Positions 18,618 through 29,665 of a stretch of DNA of 64,000 nt are shown piece by piece; position 1 is the first letter of the stretch; each line of letters opens with the position of its first letter. Source of the DNA: Loktanella sp. (GTDB lineage Bacteria > Pseudomonadota > Alphaproteobacteria > Rhodobacterales > Rhodobacteraceae); assembly GCA_024635625.1 (NCBI GenBank), contig JAGXIQ010000057.1, positions 1 to 64,000 of the forward strand, read 5' to 3'. Position numbers and translations under genes: made by a program. The notes below the pieces were generated by a model. It saw nothing but the letters and a program-made list of their open reading frames with translations. It had not been told where the DNA came from and searched no databases.

Positions 18618-19661
18618 ATGAAGAGGACTTTGGCCGCCGCAACCGTGGCATTTGGCTTTGCAGCAACGTCTTTGCCTGCGCAAACAACCCTGATCCTTGG
18701 CGAAGCAGGCCCGAATCGCGGTGCCCGCGCCGAGGCGACTCAGGCCTTTGCTGATGATGTGGCCGCCCGTACCAACGGCGATGTGACAATCGACATCCAG
18801 TGGGGCGGTGCGCTGTTTAAGGCGGACGCGGCGCTACAGGGTGTCAGCGACGGTGTTGCAGATCTTGGCACGATTATCGGCGTCTATTTCCCGCAAGAGA
18901 TGGTGGCCTACGACATCGCTGACCTGCCGCTGCTGAACGCCGATGCTTGGGTTGGCATGCGTGCCACCGATGAACTGATGCGCACTGATCCTGCGATCAG
19001 CGCTAATCTGGCTGATCAGGATCTGGTCTATCTGGGCACTTTCACAACTTCTGCCGTTAATATCGGTTGTAAAGGTGCGGCAATCCGTACTGCCGATGAT
19101 GTTTCTGGGCTAAAGGTTCGCGGCGTTGGCGCTTACGGCGAGGTGTTCCGTGATTTGGGTGCCAATATGGTCGCCATGCCGATCTATGATGCCTATCAGG
19201 GATTGGATACTGGGTTGCTGGATTGCTCGCAGGGGTATTCCTACGCTGTGGCCGCGCTGAAGCAGCAAGAGGTCATGACGAGCTACACGATCTTGAACTG
19301 GGGTCAGGTGGGTGCGCTGGGCATTTTCATGAACAAGTTTGCCTACGACTCTCTGACTGAAGAGCAGCAGACCGCCATGCAAGAGGCTGGCGTCGGCATG
19401 GCGGACACGCTGGGTGAACTGATCACTGCTGATAACGAAGTGGCTGTCCAAGCCATGCGCGATGTCGGTGTCGAGGTTATCGAACTTGAGGACTCAGAGC
19501 GGGACAAGCTGGTCGAGCGCGGCAAGCCTTACATTGACGCATGGGTCGAGCAGGCAACTGCGGCCGGTCTTGACGGTGCAGGTATGCTGGCGAACTACCG
19601 CGAGTTGCTGGCCAAATACACGGCGGAGCGTGACGAACAGGGTTATCCTTGGACGCGCTGA
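18618..19661 (+). CDS. TRAP transporter substrate-binding protein (DctP family)
   Basis: Signal peptide, DctP-like sequence (GADLGTIIGVYFPQEM-like region, LKVRGVGAYGEVFRDLGANMVAMP). Confidence 0.85.
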   Translation: MKRTLAAATVAFGFAATSLPAQTTLILGEAGPNRGARAEATQAFADDVAARTNGDVTIDIQWGGALFKADAALQGVSDGVADLGTIIGVYFPQEMVAYDIADLPLLNADAWVGMRATDELMRTDPAISANLADQDLVYLGTFTTSAVNIGCKGAAIRTADDVSGLKVRGVGAYGEVFRDLGANMVAMPIYDAYQGLDTGLLDCSQGYSYAVAALKQQEVMTSYTILNWGQVGALGIFMNKFAYDSLTEEQQTAMQEAGVGMADTLGELITADNEVAVQAMRDVGVEVIELEDSERDKLVERGKPYIDAWVEQATAAGLDGAGMLANYRELLAKYTAERDEQGYPWTR

Positions 19662-19736
19662 TTTGACCACAGGTTGCGGCCCAAACGCAGGGCCGCAACC
19701 CGACAAGACTTTCAATTACCTTTGGGGAGGGGGCCG

Positions 19737-20267
19737 ATGCTGTATCGCATCGAAAAACTGCTGCTGGACCTTGCATGCTGTGCGGTCGTCGCACTGGGTG
19801 TGCTGATCACCGCAAGCGTTGCTTTGCGGGTGACGCTGAACTCTGGCATTCCCGACACTATCGTCATGGTCCGCGAATTGATGGTCGTCGCTATCGTCCT
19901 GCCGCTGGCTGCCGCCACAACGGCCCGAGCGCACATCGTTGTGGAATTTCTATCGAACCGCCTTCCGATGCGCATGCAGGGCTGGCTTGTCGTGTTCGGT
20001 GGCTTGTTTGGCCTACTGGCGCTGTCGCCGCTGCTGTACGCGGGTTGGAATGAAATGGTTCATACGATCACCGGCGGATCCTACTATTTTGGTCAGCTGA
20101 ACCTACCCAAGTGGCCTGGTCGCGTGCTGTTCCTGATCGGGATGTCGTTCTGCTGGCTGCGGCTGTTGCTTCTGGTCATCGGTGACATCCGGACCCTGCG
20201 GGCTGGCGGTATCCCCGCGCTGTCCGAAACGACAAGCTCCACCTTTGCCGAAGAGGACCATTCCTGA
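19737..20267 (+). CDS. TRAP transporter small permease (DctQ family)
   Basis: Four-TM small permease between DctP and DctM genes. Confidence 0.85.
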   Translation: MLYRIEKLLLDLACCAVVALGVLITASVALRVTLNSGIPDTIVMVRELMVVAIVLPLAAATTARAHIVVEFLSNRLPMRMQGWLVVFGGLFGLLALSPLLYAGWNEMVHTITGGSYYFGQLNLPKWPGRVLFLIGMSFCWLRLLLLVIGDIRTLRAGGIPALSETTSSTFAEEDHS

Positions 20268-21604
20268 TGGACGGCACACTAATCGGTCTCGTCGCCTTCG
20301 CTTCGGTCATCGGACTGCTGGCGTTGCGTGTGCCCATCGCCTTTGCGCTGGCAGGTGTTGGCACCATTGGCACCTTCGTGATTTTTGCCACCCGGACCGG
20401 GGCGTTTACGCCGGACCGGGCAATGCGGCCCACGACCTCTATGGTATTCTCTAATTCCTTCGACCTGATCCATTCCTATGACTTGTCGATGATCCCGCTG
20501 TTCATTGCCCTCGGTCACATTGCTTATCGGGCCGATATAACGACACGCATTTATGACGCTGCCCGCGTTTGGCTTGCTAAGGTGCCTGGTGGCGTCGCGA
20601 TGGCGTCCGTTGTCGGCTGCGGCGGCTTTTCAGCCATCACAGGCTCGTCCATTGCCTGCGCATCCACAATGGGGCGGATTTGTTCACCAGAGATGCTTCG
20701 GATGGGCTATGATAAGGGCCTCGCCACCGCATCCGTCGCCGCTGGCGGCACCTTGGGGTCGCTGATCCCGCCGTCGGTGCTGTTCATCATCTATGGAATT
20801 TTCACAGAAACCTCGATCTCTTCGCTGTTTCTCGCCGGCATCTTGCCGGGCCTGCTGTCGCTGGGTGGGTTTTTACTGGCGATATACATCTGGGTCAAAA
20901 GCAAGCCTTCGGCCGCGCCCGCTTACAAAGGCGAGATCACTTTACAGGACAAGCTTAACGCCGCCATCGGGGCATGGCCCGCAATGGCCTTGTTCGGCTT
21001 GATTGTCGGCGGCATTTACGGCGGCTTCTTCACCGCAACAGAGGCGGCGGCGATCTGCGTCGTGGCCGCTTGCGTGATCGGGTTCGTGCAGCGCAAGCTG
21101 TCGGTCCGCGATCTTGTCGAATCTCTGCGTGAGACGTGTATCCAGACATCCTCGATTTTTCTGATCGCGGCGGCGGCCAAGATATTCGTGGCCTTCATCG
21201 CATTGACCGGCGTGGCCCCTGCAATTGTGACTGCAGTCAGCGATGCACAACTGTCGCCGGTTCTGCTGCTGGCGGCGATCGCGGTGATCTATCTGGTGCT
21301 GGGCATGTTCCTTGATCCCATCGGGATCATGGTGCTGACTTTGCCGCTGATGGTGCCGCTGGTGGAAAGCTACGGCTTTAACCTGATCTGGTTCGGTGTG
21401 GTCGTCGTCAAGCTGCTCGAAATCGGCCTGATCACGCCGCCCGTCGGGTTGAACGTCTTTGTCATCAGTAACGTGGTGGGCAAAGCTGTGCCCATCGATA
21501 AAATCTTTGGCGGCATCTGGCGCTTTCTAGCCATCGACGTTGTGGTGCTTATCCTGTTGATGAGCTTTCCGGCGATCTCGCTTCTGATCCCGAACTCGCT
21601 ATAG
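20267..21604 (+). CDS. TRAP transporter large permease (DctM family)
   Basis: DctM motifs GGFSAITGSSIACASTMGRI and AAGGTLGSLIPPSV. Confidence 0.92.
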   Translation: MDGTLIGLVAFASVIGLLALRVPIAFALAGVGTIGTFVIFATRTGAFTPDRAMRPTTSMVFSNSFDLIHSYDLSMIPLFIALGHIAYRADITTRIYDAARVWLAKVPGGVAMASVVGCGGFSAITGSSIACASTMGRICSPEMLRMGYDKGLATASVAAGGTLGSLIPPSVLFIIYGIFTETSISSLFLAGILPGLLSLGGFLLAIYIWVKSKPSAAPAYKGEITLQDKLNAAIGAWPAMALFGLIVGGIYGGFFTATEAAAICVVAACVIGFVQRKLSVRDLVESLRETCIQTSSIFLIAAAAKIFVAFIALTGVAPAIVTAVSDAQLSPVLLLAAIAVIYLVLGMFLDPIGIMVLTLPLMVPLVESYGFNLIWFGVVVVKLLEIGLITPPVGLNVFVISNVVGKAVPIDKIFGGIWRFLAIDVVVLILLMSFPAISLLIPNSL

Positions 21605-21623
21605 ATGACGTCGGGTTAAGAGG

Positions 21624-22442
21624 ATGACAGCCATGGACAGCGATGTAGAGAAAGACCGGCGGTTCGCCACTACACTGGCGCGTGGGTTAAGCGTGCTGCG
21701 TGCGTTCCGCCCGTCCGACGACGGTTTGGGCAACGCCGAAATCTCTGATCGTACGGGGCTGCCAAAGTCCACGGTTTCGCGGTTGACGTTCACGCTGCAA
21801 TCTTTGGGGTATTTGACCCACACGCGGCGGCACGACCGGTATCGTCCCGGTCCGGCACTGCTAGCCCTGGGCAACATGGCCAGCGCCTCGATGTCCTTCG
21901 TCGACTTATCCGCGCCACTTATGCAGCGGTTGGCTGATGAAACTGGTACTTTGTCTTTGTTGCTGGTCCGCGACGCTGGCCGCATGCTGATCGTCAAGAC
22001 TTGGCGGCCGCGCGCCGTCGCATCCCTGTGGCTAGAGGTGGGGCACCGCTTGCCGTTCCACGGGTCATCGTCCGGTCAAGCGATGCTGGCCGCCCTGACC
22101 GAGGATGGTTTTGCGCAGGCTGTGCACGAGGCAGATGGCGACCGTGGCCTGACGCCACCGCAGGCGATGGAAGATCGCCGCGCTGCGCATAACCAGATCG
22201 TGACGCAGGGGTTCGTCATCACCGACCCTGCATCCTATTTCGCTGTGAATATCCATGCCGTTGCTGTGCCGTTTATGGCGCGCGAACTCGGTGAGCCGGT
22301 TATTTTTACCTGTGGCGCCATGCCCGAGGCACTTTCCGTAGCGCGGATGCAGAACGAGGTCGGACCAAAACTGTTGGCAGCGGTCCGCGATCTGGAACGG
22401 ATGATGGGGCAGGGCGGTGGACTGGGTGGACGAGATTTGTAA
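21624..22442 (+). CDS. IclR-family transcriptional regulator
   Basis: N-terminal wHTH (LARGLSVLRAFRPSDDGLGNAEISDRTGLPKSTVSRLTFTLQSLGYL) plus IclR effector domain. Confidence 0.92.
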   Translation: MTAMDSDVEKDRRFATTLARGLSVLRAFRPSDDGLGNAEISDRTGLPKSTVSRLTFTLQSLGYLTHTRRHDRYRPGPALLALGNMASASMSFVDLSAPLMQRLADETGTLSLLLVRDAGRMLIVKTWRPRAVASLWLEVGHRLPFHGSSSGQAMLAALTEDGFAQAVHEADGDRGLTPPQAMEDRRAAHNQIVTQGFVITDPASYFAVNIHAVAVPFMARELGEPVIFTCGAMPEALSVARMQNEVGPKLLAAVRDLERMMGQGGGLGGRDL

Positions 22443-22449
22443 TCGATAA

Positions 22450-22487
22450 ATTCCGCATGTTGGAATTAGATTTTGCATATTGAAATT
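22450..22487. promoter_or_regulatory. Tandem 18-bp near-palindromes upstream of the acyl-CoA operon (candidate IclR operator)
   Basis: 22450-22467 ATTCCGCATGTTGGAATT and 22470-22487 ATTTTGCATATTGAAATT; same 20-bp spacing as 18564-18601. Confidence 0.65.
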
Positions 22488-22533
22488 TGTACAGAACTGA
22501 CTATCTAGACAGTACGTCGAGGAGGGACCGCAA

Positions 22534-24621
22534 ATGACTGATGTGACTTATGCCATTACAGGCGATGTTGCCGTGATAACCGTGGATAATCCTCCGGTGA
22601 ACGCACTGGGACAAGTCGTGCGGCAGGGCCTTTGGGACGCGATCACGCAGTTTGATGATGACGCGAACGCAAAGGCTGCTGTGATTATCGGTGCTGGGCG
22701 CCTGTTCATCGGCGGCGCGGACATCACTGAATTTGGCAAGCCACCTGTTGCACCGTTTCTGCCAGATGTGATCAATCGGATCGCTGCAAGCACGAAACCT
22801 GTCATCGCCGCGATCCACGGTACGGCGATGGGCGGCGGGTTAGAGGTCGCTTTGGGCGCGCATTACCGCATCGCCACGCCGACCGCGAAGTTGGGCCTGC
22901 CAGAGGTGACGCTGGGCGTCATTCCGGGTGCCGGCGGCACGCAGCGGATGCCGCGCCTTGTTGGACTGGATGCGGCTTTGACGCTGATGACGTCTGGCAA
23001 GCCGGTGAGTGGCGCGCAGGCGCAGGAAATGGGTTTCGTCGATGAGCTTTCAAGTCAGGATTTGCTTGCTGATGCCTTAACTTATGCCGCGCGTCTGATC
23101 GCTGACGGTGCTGCCCCCCGCGCCGTGACCGACTTGCCATTTCCCGGTGCAGATGCTGACGTACTGGCCGACTGGCGCCAGCGTCTGACAAAAACCGCCA
23201 AGGGGCAGGTCGCTCCGTTGGCCGTGTTGGATGCAGTGGTGGCCGGTACTGAAATGAGCTTTGACAAAGCATTGGCGGAAGAGCGTCGCCTGTTTCTGTC
23301 AATGCTTGACACGCCGCAGCGATCCGGCTTGATGCATGCCTTTTTTGCCGAACGTGCCGTGGCGAAGGTGCCAGAAATCAAGGGCGTTGCCCCGCGCGAT
23401 ATTTCCCATACCGGCGTTATTGGTGGCGGTACCATGGGGGCAGGCATTGCGACGGCAATGGTACTGGCCGGGCTGCACGTTACGCTGGTTGAACGCGATG
23501 ATGCATCCGCAAATCGTGCGCGGCATACCATCGCCCGTAATCTTGCCAGCGCCGTTAAGCGCGGCAAGCTGTCGGAATCAAAGCGTGCTTCTATCCTATC
23601 GGACGCGCTGGCGACAGTTGTTGGCTATGACGCTTTGTCTAAGGCGGACCTGGTCGTCGAGGCCGTATTCGAAAATATGGAAGTGAAGACCGAGGTTTTT
23701 CGCGAATTGGACCACGTTTGCAAGCCAGGCGCTGTGCTGGCAACGAACACTTCATACCTTGATGTAAACCAGATCGCGCAGGCGACGCAGCGGCCCGGTG
23801 ACGTCATCGGGCTGCACTTCTTTTCACCCGCCCATGTGATGAAGTTGTTAGAGATCGTTGTCGCTGACGCGACCGCCCCCGATGTTACAGCAACCGCCTT
23901 TGCACTGGCAAAGAAGCTGGGCAAAATCGGCGTGCGCGCAGGCGTTTGCGACGGCTTTATCGGCAATCGTATCCTGTCCCAGTACCGCACTGCCGTGGAT
24001 CATATGGTGTTGGATGGGGCCAGTCCCTATGCTGTGGATCGCGCCTTGGTCGATTTCGGTTTTGCGATGGGACCTTATCAAGTTTCGGATTTGGCGGGTC
24101 TGGACATTGGTTACATGACCCGGCAGCGCAAGGCTGCCGATGCACACCCGCGCGATCGGTCTCCTGTCTTTGCGGATGCGTTGTATCACGAAGGCTGGTT
24201 GGGTCAGAAGACCAAGCACGGCTATTACATATACGATGACGGAAGCCCCAAGGGTCGCCCCGACGACGCTGTGATGGCGATCGTTGATAAGTCACGTGCG
24301 AACCTGAATCTGACGCCGCGCGATTTCACCGCCGACGAAATCGTTCGTCGGACGATGGCTGCGATGGTGAACGAGGCGGCACATGTCGTTCAGCAAGGCA
24401 TTGCACAACGTCCGTCTGACGTCGATGTCGTGTTTCTGTCGGGTTATGGCTTTCCCCGCTTCCGGGGTGGGCCACTACATTATGCCGATACAGTTGGACT
24501 GGACACGATCCTGTCGGACATCCGCGAATTTGCCAAAACGGACGATCATTTCTGGATCCCCGCGCCGCTGCTTGAACGGCTGGTCGCGGATGGCCGCAAT
24601 TTTTCCAGCCTGAACCGCTGA
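22534..24621 (+). CDS. Fused enoyl-CoA hydratase / 3-hydroxyacyl-CoA dehydrogenase (FadB/PimF-like)
   Basis: Crotonase region ([21 protein letters not shown]) and NAD-binding HACD ([37 protein letters not shown]). Confidence 0.93.
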   Translation: MTDVTYAITGDVAVITVDNPPVNALGQVVRQGLWDAITQFDDDANAKAAVIIGAGRLFIGGADITEFGKPPVAPFLPDVINRIAASTKPVIAAIHGTAMGGGLEVALGAHYRIATPTAKLGLPEVTLGVIPGAGGTQRMPRLVGLDAALTLMTSGKPVSGAQAQEMGFVDELSSQDLLADALTYAARLIADGAAPRAVTDLPFPGADADVLADWRQRLTKTAKGQVAPLAVLDAVVAGTEMSFDKALAEERRLFLSMLDTPQRSGLMHAFFAERAVAKVPEIKGVAPRDISHTGVIGGGTMGAGIATAMVLAGLHVTLVERDDASANRARHTIARNLASAVKRGKLSESKRASILSDALATVVGYDALSKADLVVEAVFENMEVKTEVFRELDHVCKPGAVLATNTSYLDVNQIAQATQRPGDVIGLHFFSPAHVMKLLEIVVADATAPDVTATAFALAKKLGKIGVRAGVCDGFIGNRILSQYRTAVDHMVLDGASPYAVDRALVDFGFAMGPYQVSDLAGLDIGYMTRQRKAADAHPRDRSPVFADALYHEGWLGQKTKHGYYIYDDGSPKGRPDDAVMAIVDKSRANLNLTPRDFTADEIVRRTMAAMVNEAAHVVQQGIAQRPSDVDVVFLSGYGFPRFRGGPLHYADTVGLDTILSDIREFAKTDDHFWIPAPLLERLVADGRNFSSLNR

Positions 24622-24632
24622 AAGGACTTCTT

Positions 24633-25808
24633 ATGTCATATCCCGTCATCGTATCCATCGCCCGTACCGCCATCGGCAAGGCCGGGCGCGGCGCGTTCAA
24701 CATGACACATGGGGCCACGCTGGCGGGCCATGTCGCCCGCCATGCCGTCGACCGCGCCGGTATTGACCCTGCGCTGATCGAAGACAGTATCTGGGGCACC
24801 GGTTATCCGGAATATGTCACTGGTGGGAACATTGCCCGGCAAACCGTGATTCGCGCGGGATTGCCGGTGACGATTGCGGGCACCACCGTGAACCGGTTCT
24901 GCGCCAGCGGTCTGCAGGCCATCGCAATGGGCGGTCACATGATCGCGCAAGAAGGCGCGAAGGCGATCCTCGTAGGTGGGGTCGAAAGCATTTCTATGGT
25001 GCAGCCGCCCGCGCGCCATTCCCGCGACGCTTGGATTCTGGAAAATAAGCCAGAGCTATACATGCCGATGGTAGAGACTGCGGACATCGTCGCCGCCCGT
25101 TACGGTGTAAGCCGCGCGGCGCAGGACGAGCTAAGCTTGCAAAGCCAGCAGCGCACGGCAGCAGCCCAAGAAGCCGGCAAGTTCGACGCCGAGATCGTAC
25201 CAATCACTGTGACCATGCAAGTCACCGATAAGGTAACGAAAGAAACCTCGGAGCGCGAAGTCACTATCGCACAGGACGAGTGCAACCGTGCCTCTACCAC
25301 GCTGGAAGGGTTGCAAAAGCTTGCACCGGTCCGCGGTGAGGATCAGTTCATTACCGCTGGCAATGCGTCGCAATTGTCAGACGGGGCAGCGTCGCTTGTC
25401 ATGATGGATGCGAAAGAGGCCGAAAAGGCGGGTTTGACACCGTTAGGGGCATTTCGCGGGTTCGCCGTTGCTGGCTGCGAGCCGGATGAAATGGGCATCG
25501 GCCCGATCTATGCTGTGCCGCGCCTTTTGGAACGGGCTGGTTTGACTGTAGACGACATTGATCTGTGGGAGCTGAACGAGGCCTTTGCCAGTCAGCTGAT
25601 TTATTGCCGCGACACTCTGCACATCGACAACGACAAGCTGAACGTCAACGGTGGGTCAATCGCTATCGGCCATCCTTTCGGTATGACCGGGGCGCGCATG
25701 ACGGGCCATCTGCTGATCGAGGGCCGACGTCGGGGCGCCAAGGTGGGCGTCGTGACCATGTGCGTTGGCGGCGGCCAAGGTGCCGCAGGCTTGTTTGAAA
25801 TTTATTAA
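24633..25808 (+). CDS. Acetyl-CoA C-acyltransferase (thiolase)
   Basis: Thiolase motifs [40 protein letters not shown]. Confidence 0.93.
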   Translation: MSYPVIVSIARTAIGKAGRGAFNMTHGATLAGHVARHAVDRAGIDPALIEDSIWGTGYPEYVTGGNIARQTVIRAGLPVTIAGTTVNRFCASGLQAIAMGGHMIAQEGAKAILVGGVESISMVQPPARHSRDAWILENKPELYMPMVETADIVAARYGVSRAAQDELSLQSQQRTAAAQEAGKFDAEIVPITVTMQVTDKVTKETSEREVTIAQDECNRASTTLEGLQKLAPVRGEDQFITAGNASQLSDGAASLVMMDAKEAEKAGLTPLGAFRGFAVAGCEPDEMGIGPIYAVPRLLERAGLTVDDIDLWELNEAFASQLIYCRDTLHIDNDKLNVNGGSIAIGHPFGMTGARMTGHLLIEGRRRGAKVGVVTMCVGGGQGAAGLFEIY

Positions 25809-25820
25809 GGGGGACACGTC

Positions 25821-27011
25821 ATGGACCTGAACTATACTGACGACCAGATCGCCTTTCGCAATGAAGTGCGTAATTTCTTGCGGGATAACCTGCCGCCCCG
25901 TCTGTCTGACAAGGTACGAGACGGCAAAGAGCTGACAAAGCAGGACCACGAGGAATGGCACGCCATCCTCAACAGTCGCGGCTGGCTGGCTGGGAATTGG
26001 CCAAAGGAACACGGCGGTACCGGATGGGACGCGGTGCAGCGCAATATCTTCGAGGACGAGATGACGAAGGCCAATGCGCCGCGCATTGTGCCCTTTGGAT
26101 TGGCAATGTTGGGACCTGTCCTGATGGCCTTTGGATCAGATGACCAGAAGGGCTATTGGCTGCCACGTATCCTTGATGGGTCTGATTGGTGGTGCCAAGG
26201 CTATTCAGAGCCGGGTGCCGGGTCTGATCTGGCATCGGTGCGGACCTCTGCCCTGCGTGACGGTGACGATTATATTGTGAATGGGCAAAAGACGTGGACC
26301 ACGTTGGGCCAGCACGCAAATATGATCTTTTGCCTTGTGCGGACGAGCAAGGAAGGGAAGCGGCAGGAAGGGATTTCATTCCTACTGGTCGACATGAACT
26401 CTCCCGGTATCGAGGTCCGTCCGATCGTGCTGATCGATGGCGGTGCCGAGGTCAACGAGGTTTTCTTAGATAACGTCCGGGTCCCTGCCGCAAATCTGGT
26501 CGGCGAGGAAAACAAGGGCTGGACCTACGCCAAGTATTTGCTGACCCACGAACGCACGAACATCGCGGGGGTCGGGTTCGCCAGTGCCGGGCTTGAAACG
26601 CTGAAGCGGATTGCGCGGGCGGAATTGTCTGGTGGTCAACCTCTGATCAAAAATCCACTGTTTGCGGCGCGTATCGGACAGGTGCAGATTGACTTGATGG
26701 CGATGGCCACGACGAACCTGCGTGTGGTGTCAGCGGCGGCGGCGGGGCAAGCGCCCGGTGCAGAAAGCTCTATGCTGAAGGTTAAAGGCACACAGGTCCG
26801 ACAGGAAATCAACGCGCTGACGATGCAGGCAATCGGTCCCTATGCCATGCCTTTCGTGTCGGAAGCCTTAGAGGGTGACAACGATCCCGTTGGCCCCGCT
26901 TATGCGCAGGCCCCAACGGGGCAGTATCTGAACAACCGCAAACTCTCGATCTACGGTGGATCGAACGAGGTGCAGCGGTCGATCATCGCCAAAGCCATTC
27001 TGGAACTGTGA
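25821..27011 (+). CDS. Acyl-CoA dehydrogenase (PimC-like large subunit)
   Basis: ACAD motifs CQGYSEPGAGSDLASVRT and YGGSNEVQRSIIAKAIL. Confidence 0.88.
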   Translation: MDLNYTDDQIAFRNEVRNFLRDNLPPRLSDKVRDGKELTKQDHEEWHAILNSRGWLAGNWPKEHGGTGWDAVQRNIFEDEMTKANAPRIVPFGLAMLGPVLMAFGSDDQKGYWLPRILDGSDWWCQGYSEPGAGSDLASVRTSALRDGDDYIVNGQKTWTTLGQHANMIFCLVRTSKEGKRQEGISFLLVDMNSPGIEVRPIVLIDGGAEVNEVFLDNVRVPAANLVGEENKGWTYAKYLLTHERTNIAGVGFASAGLETLKRIARAELSGGQPLIKNPLFAARIGQVQIDLMAMATTNLRVVSAAAAGQAPGAESSMLKVKGTQVRQEINALTMQAIGPYAMPFVSEALEGDNDPVGPAYAQAPTGQYLNNRKLSIYGGSNEVQRSIIAKAILEL

Positions 27012-27018
27012 GGGTATC

Positions 27019-28131
27019 ATGAACTTTAACCTGACCGAAGAGCGCCAGATGTTGCAGGACGGCTTGCGTCGTTTCTTGCGTGATCAATACACCCCCGACC
27101 TGCTGGCGCAGATTGCCGACAGCGATACCGGCACGTCCACTGACGTCTGGAACGGTCTGGCCGAAATGGGCGTGATAGGCGCACTGTTTAACGAAGATCA
27201 GGGTGGCTTTGGCGGCGCTGGTTTTGACATCGCCGTTGTGGCCGAAGAGTTGGGCCGTGTTGGTGCAACCGACCCGCTGATCGACACTGGCATTCTTGGT
27301 GGCGGTCTAATCGCAGCGCTTGGGACGGATGAACAGCAGTCCATGCTGGAAGACATAATTGCGGGCAAGCATCATGTGGCACTAGCCCATGCAGAGCCCG
27401 GTAGTCGCTACGATCTATCCCGCGTGTCAACGGCTGTGACTGATGGCAAGCTGACGGGTCGCAAAGCCGTTGTGGTGAATGGCGGGGCAGCAGATACGCT
27501 GATTGTCAGCGCCCGAACCAGTGGCGATGTGGCCGACCAGGACGGCATCAGCCTTTTCTTGGTTGCGGTAAATGCCTCTGGCCTGACACGCCGCATCTAT
27601 CCGCTGACCGGTGGCGGCCATGCGGCAGAGATCACGCTGGATGATACCCCTGCCACGCCGTTGGGCGATGCAGGTCAAGCCTACGCCGCTCTTGCGACTG
27701 CCCACGCCCGCGCCACTTGTGCGATCAGTGCAGAGGCGGTTGGCCTGATGGACGCGATCCGCGTGCTGACCACGGATTACCTGAAAACACGCAAACAATT
27801 CGGTCAGCCCATCGGCAAGTTTCAGGCACTACAACATCGCATGGCCGACGTGCTGATCGAGATCGAGCAGGCGCGATCTGCCGTGATCAATCTGGCCGGG
27901 CACCTAGAGGCGGAACCTGCGACCCGCGATATCCACGTCGCCGCGACGAAGACCTTGATTGGTCAGGTTGCCCGTCTGGTGGCAGAGGAGGCCATCCAGA
28001 TGCATGGTGGCATCGGCATGACGCAGGAATATGCGCTGGCCCACCTCGCCAAGCGTCTGGTCATGGTCGATCACCGTTTTGGCGACACGCTTTATCACAT
28101 GGACCGCTTCATCGCCCTCGCCGTCGCCTGA
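27019..28131 (+). CDS. Acyl-CoA dehydrogenase (PimD-like small subunit)
   Basis: ACAD fold, RKQFGQPIGKFQALQHRMADVL, EEAIQMHGGIGMTQEY; follows the large-subunit gene. Confidence 0.88.
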   Translation: MNFNLTEERQMLQDGLRRFLRDQYTPDLLAQIADSDTGTSTDVWNGLAEMGVIGALFNEDQGGFGGAGFDIAVVAEELGRVGATDPLIDTGILGGGLIAALGTDEQQSMLEDIIAGKHHVALAHAEPGSRYDLSRVSTAVTDGKLTGRKAVVVNGGAADTLIVSARTSGDVADQDGISLFLVAVNASGLTRRIYPLTGGGHAAEITLDDTPATPLGDAGQAYAALATAHARATCAISAEAVGLMDAIRVLTTDYLKTRKQFGQPIGKFQALQHRMADVLIEIEQARSAVINLAGHLEAEPATRDIHVAATKTLIGQVARLVAEEAIQMHGGIGMTQEYALAHLAKRLVMVDHRFGDTLYHMDRFIALAVA

Positions 28132-28164
28132 TCCTAAGGACACCGCGAGGAGGCGGTGAACTGC

Positions 28165-29661
28165 ATGCCTGAGACTTACCATATCGACGATCTGATCTCG
28201 CAGCAGGCGGGGGCGCGGCCGAATGCGCCCGCAATCCTAGATGCGGGCGAAAAGACGACATTTGCGCAATTTGATGCGTATATCACCGCTGCCGCCGGGG
28301 CGCTGACGGCGGCGGGGACAATCCCCGGCGACCGCGTTCTGATAGTGGCTGAAAACTGCTTGGCAACGGCGGTCTTTATCCATGCTGCCAGTCGGGCGGG
28401 GGCGATTGCCGTTCCCGTGAACGCCCGCATGACAGAGCCAGAAATCGCCCGCGTGATGGATCATGCCGCGCCTCGTGTGGCCATTTTTACCAGCGAATGT
28501 TCTGCCGAAGCGCTGGCGCATGCCGGTGATGCCAATAGACAAGATTTGGGGTTCGGTTCTTTCCATATGGCGCGGTATGCCCCGCCTGCCATGGATGCCA
28601 ATATAGACCGTGTGGCTGTGATCCTTTATACAACTGGAACAACCGGCGCACCAAAGGGCGTCATGCTGACACATGACAACCTGCTGTTCGCCGGCAGTAT
28701 GTCCGCGAACCTACGCAAAATGACTCATGGCGACAGGATTTATGGCGTGCTGCCGATGACGCATGTCTTTGGCCTTGCCTCTGTCCTGATCGCCTGCGGC
28801 ATAAGCGGCGCGACCCTGCAGTTGGAAACGCGGTTCAGCCCGGCCAAACTGTACGCGGCCCTGACAAGCGGTGTCACCGTCTTTCCGGCAGTGCCGCAGA
28901 TGCACGCCCTGCTGATGCAATATGCCAGCGACCAAGGACTGACCCGGCTGATTGATAGCAAGTTGCGTTACGTCTCGTCTGGGGCAGCCCCGCTGGACCC
29001 GGCATGGAAGGCCAAGGCAGAGTCGTTTTATGGCCTGCCGCTGCAAAACGGTTATGGCATGACGGAAAGCACCGCTGGGGTTAGTGGCACGCGCAACGTA
29101 ATTGGTGACCCAGACACCAGCGCAGGCCCCCCGTCACCAGGGGTAGAGGTGCGGATCGATTGTCCTGCGGGCGCAGATGCGGGTGAGGTATTGACCCGTG
29201 GCGCCCATGTGATGAAGGGTTATTTCCGTGCACCAGAAATCACGGCCCAAACCATTGATGCCGACGGTTGGCTGCACACTGGTGATCTGGGGCGGCTGGA
29301 CGATACCGGCCGCCTGCATATCGTGGGTCGCGCCAAAGAGTTAATCATCCGTGGCGGCTTTAATGTTTATCCGCCAGAGGTCGAGGCTGCGTTAAATGAT
29401 CACCCAGAGGTGATACAATGCGCTGTGATAGGCACCGCAAACGGGCAGGGGGACGAGGATATCCTAGCCTTTGTGCAATGTCGCGATCCCGCTGCATTCG
29501 ATACGAAAGCACTCGCAAGCTTTGCGGCTGTTCGGTTGAGCGGCTATAAGCGCCCCACACGGATTTTTGCGGTGGATGCATTGCCTGCCGCGCCGACGGG
29601 CAAGATTTTGAAACATAAGTTGCTGGACGCTTTCGCGGACCGGCTGAACCGGAAGGACTGA
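28165..29661 (+). CDS. AMP-dependent acyl-CoA synthetase/ligase
   Basis: AMP-binding motif [16 protein letters not shown] and C-terminal [21 protein letters not shown] start at 28156 is also possible. Confidence 0.9.
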   Translation: MPETYHIDDLISQQAGARPNAPAILDAGEKTTFAQFDAYITAAAGALTAAGTIPGDRVLIVAENCLATAVFIHAASRAGAIAVPVNARMTEPEIARVMDHAAPRVAIFTSECSAEALAHAGDANRQDLGFGSFHMARYAPPAMDANIDRVAVILYTTGTTGAPKGVMLTHDNLLFAGSMSANLRKMTHGDRIYGVLPMTHVFGLASVLIACGISGATLQLETRFSPAKLYAALTSGVTVFPAVPQMHALLMQYASDQGLTRLIDSKLRYVSSGAAPLDPAWKAKAESFYGLPLQNGYGMTESTAGVSGTRNVIGDPDTSAGPPSPGVEVRIDCPAGADAGEVLTRGAHVMKGYFRAPEITAQTIDADGWLHTGDLGRLDDTGRLHIVGRAKELIIRGGFNVYPPEVEAALNDHPEVIQCAVIGTANGQGDEDILAFVQCRDPAAFDTKALASFAAVRLSGYKRPTRIFAVDALPAAPTGKILKHKLLDAFADRLNRKD

Positions 29662-29665
29662 CGAC

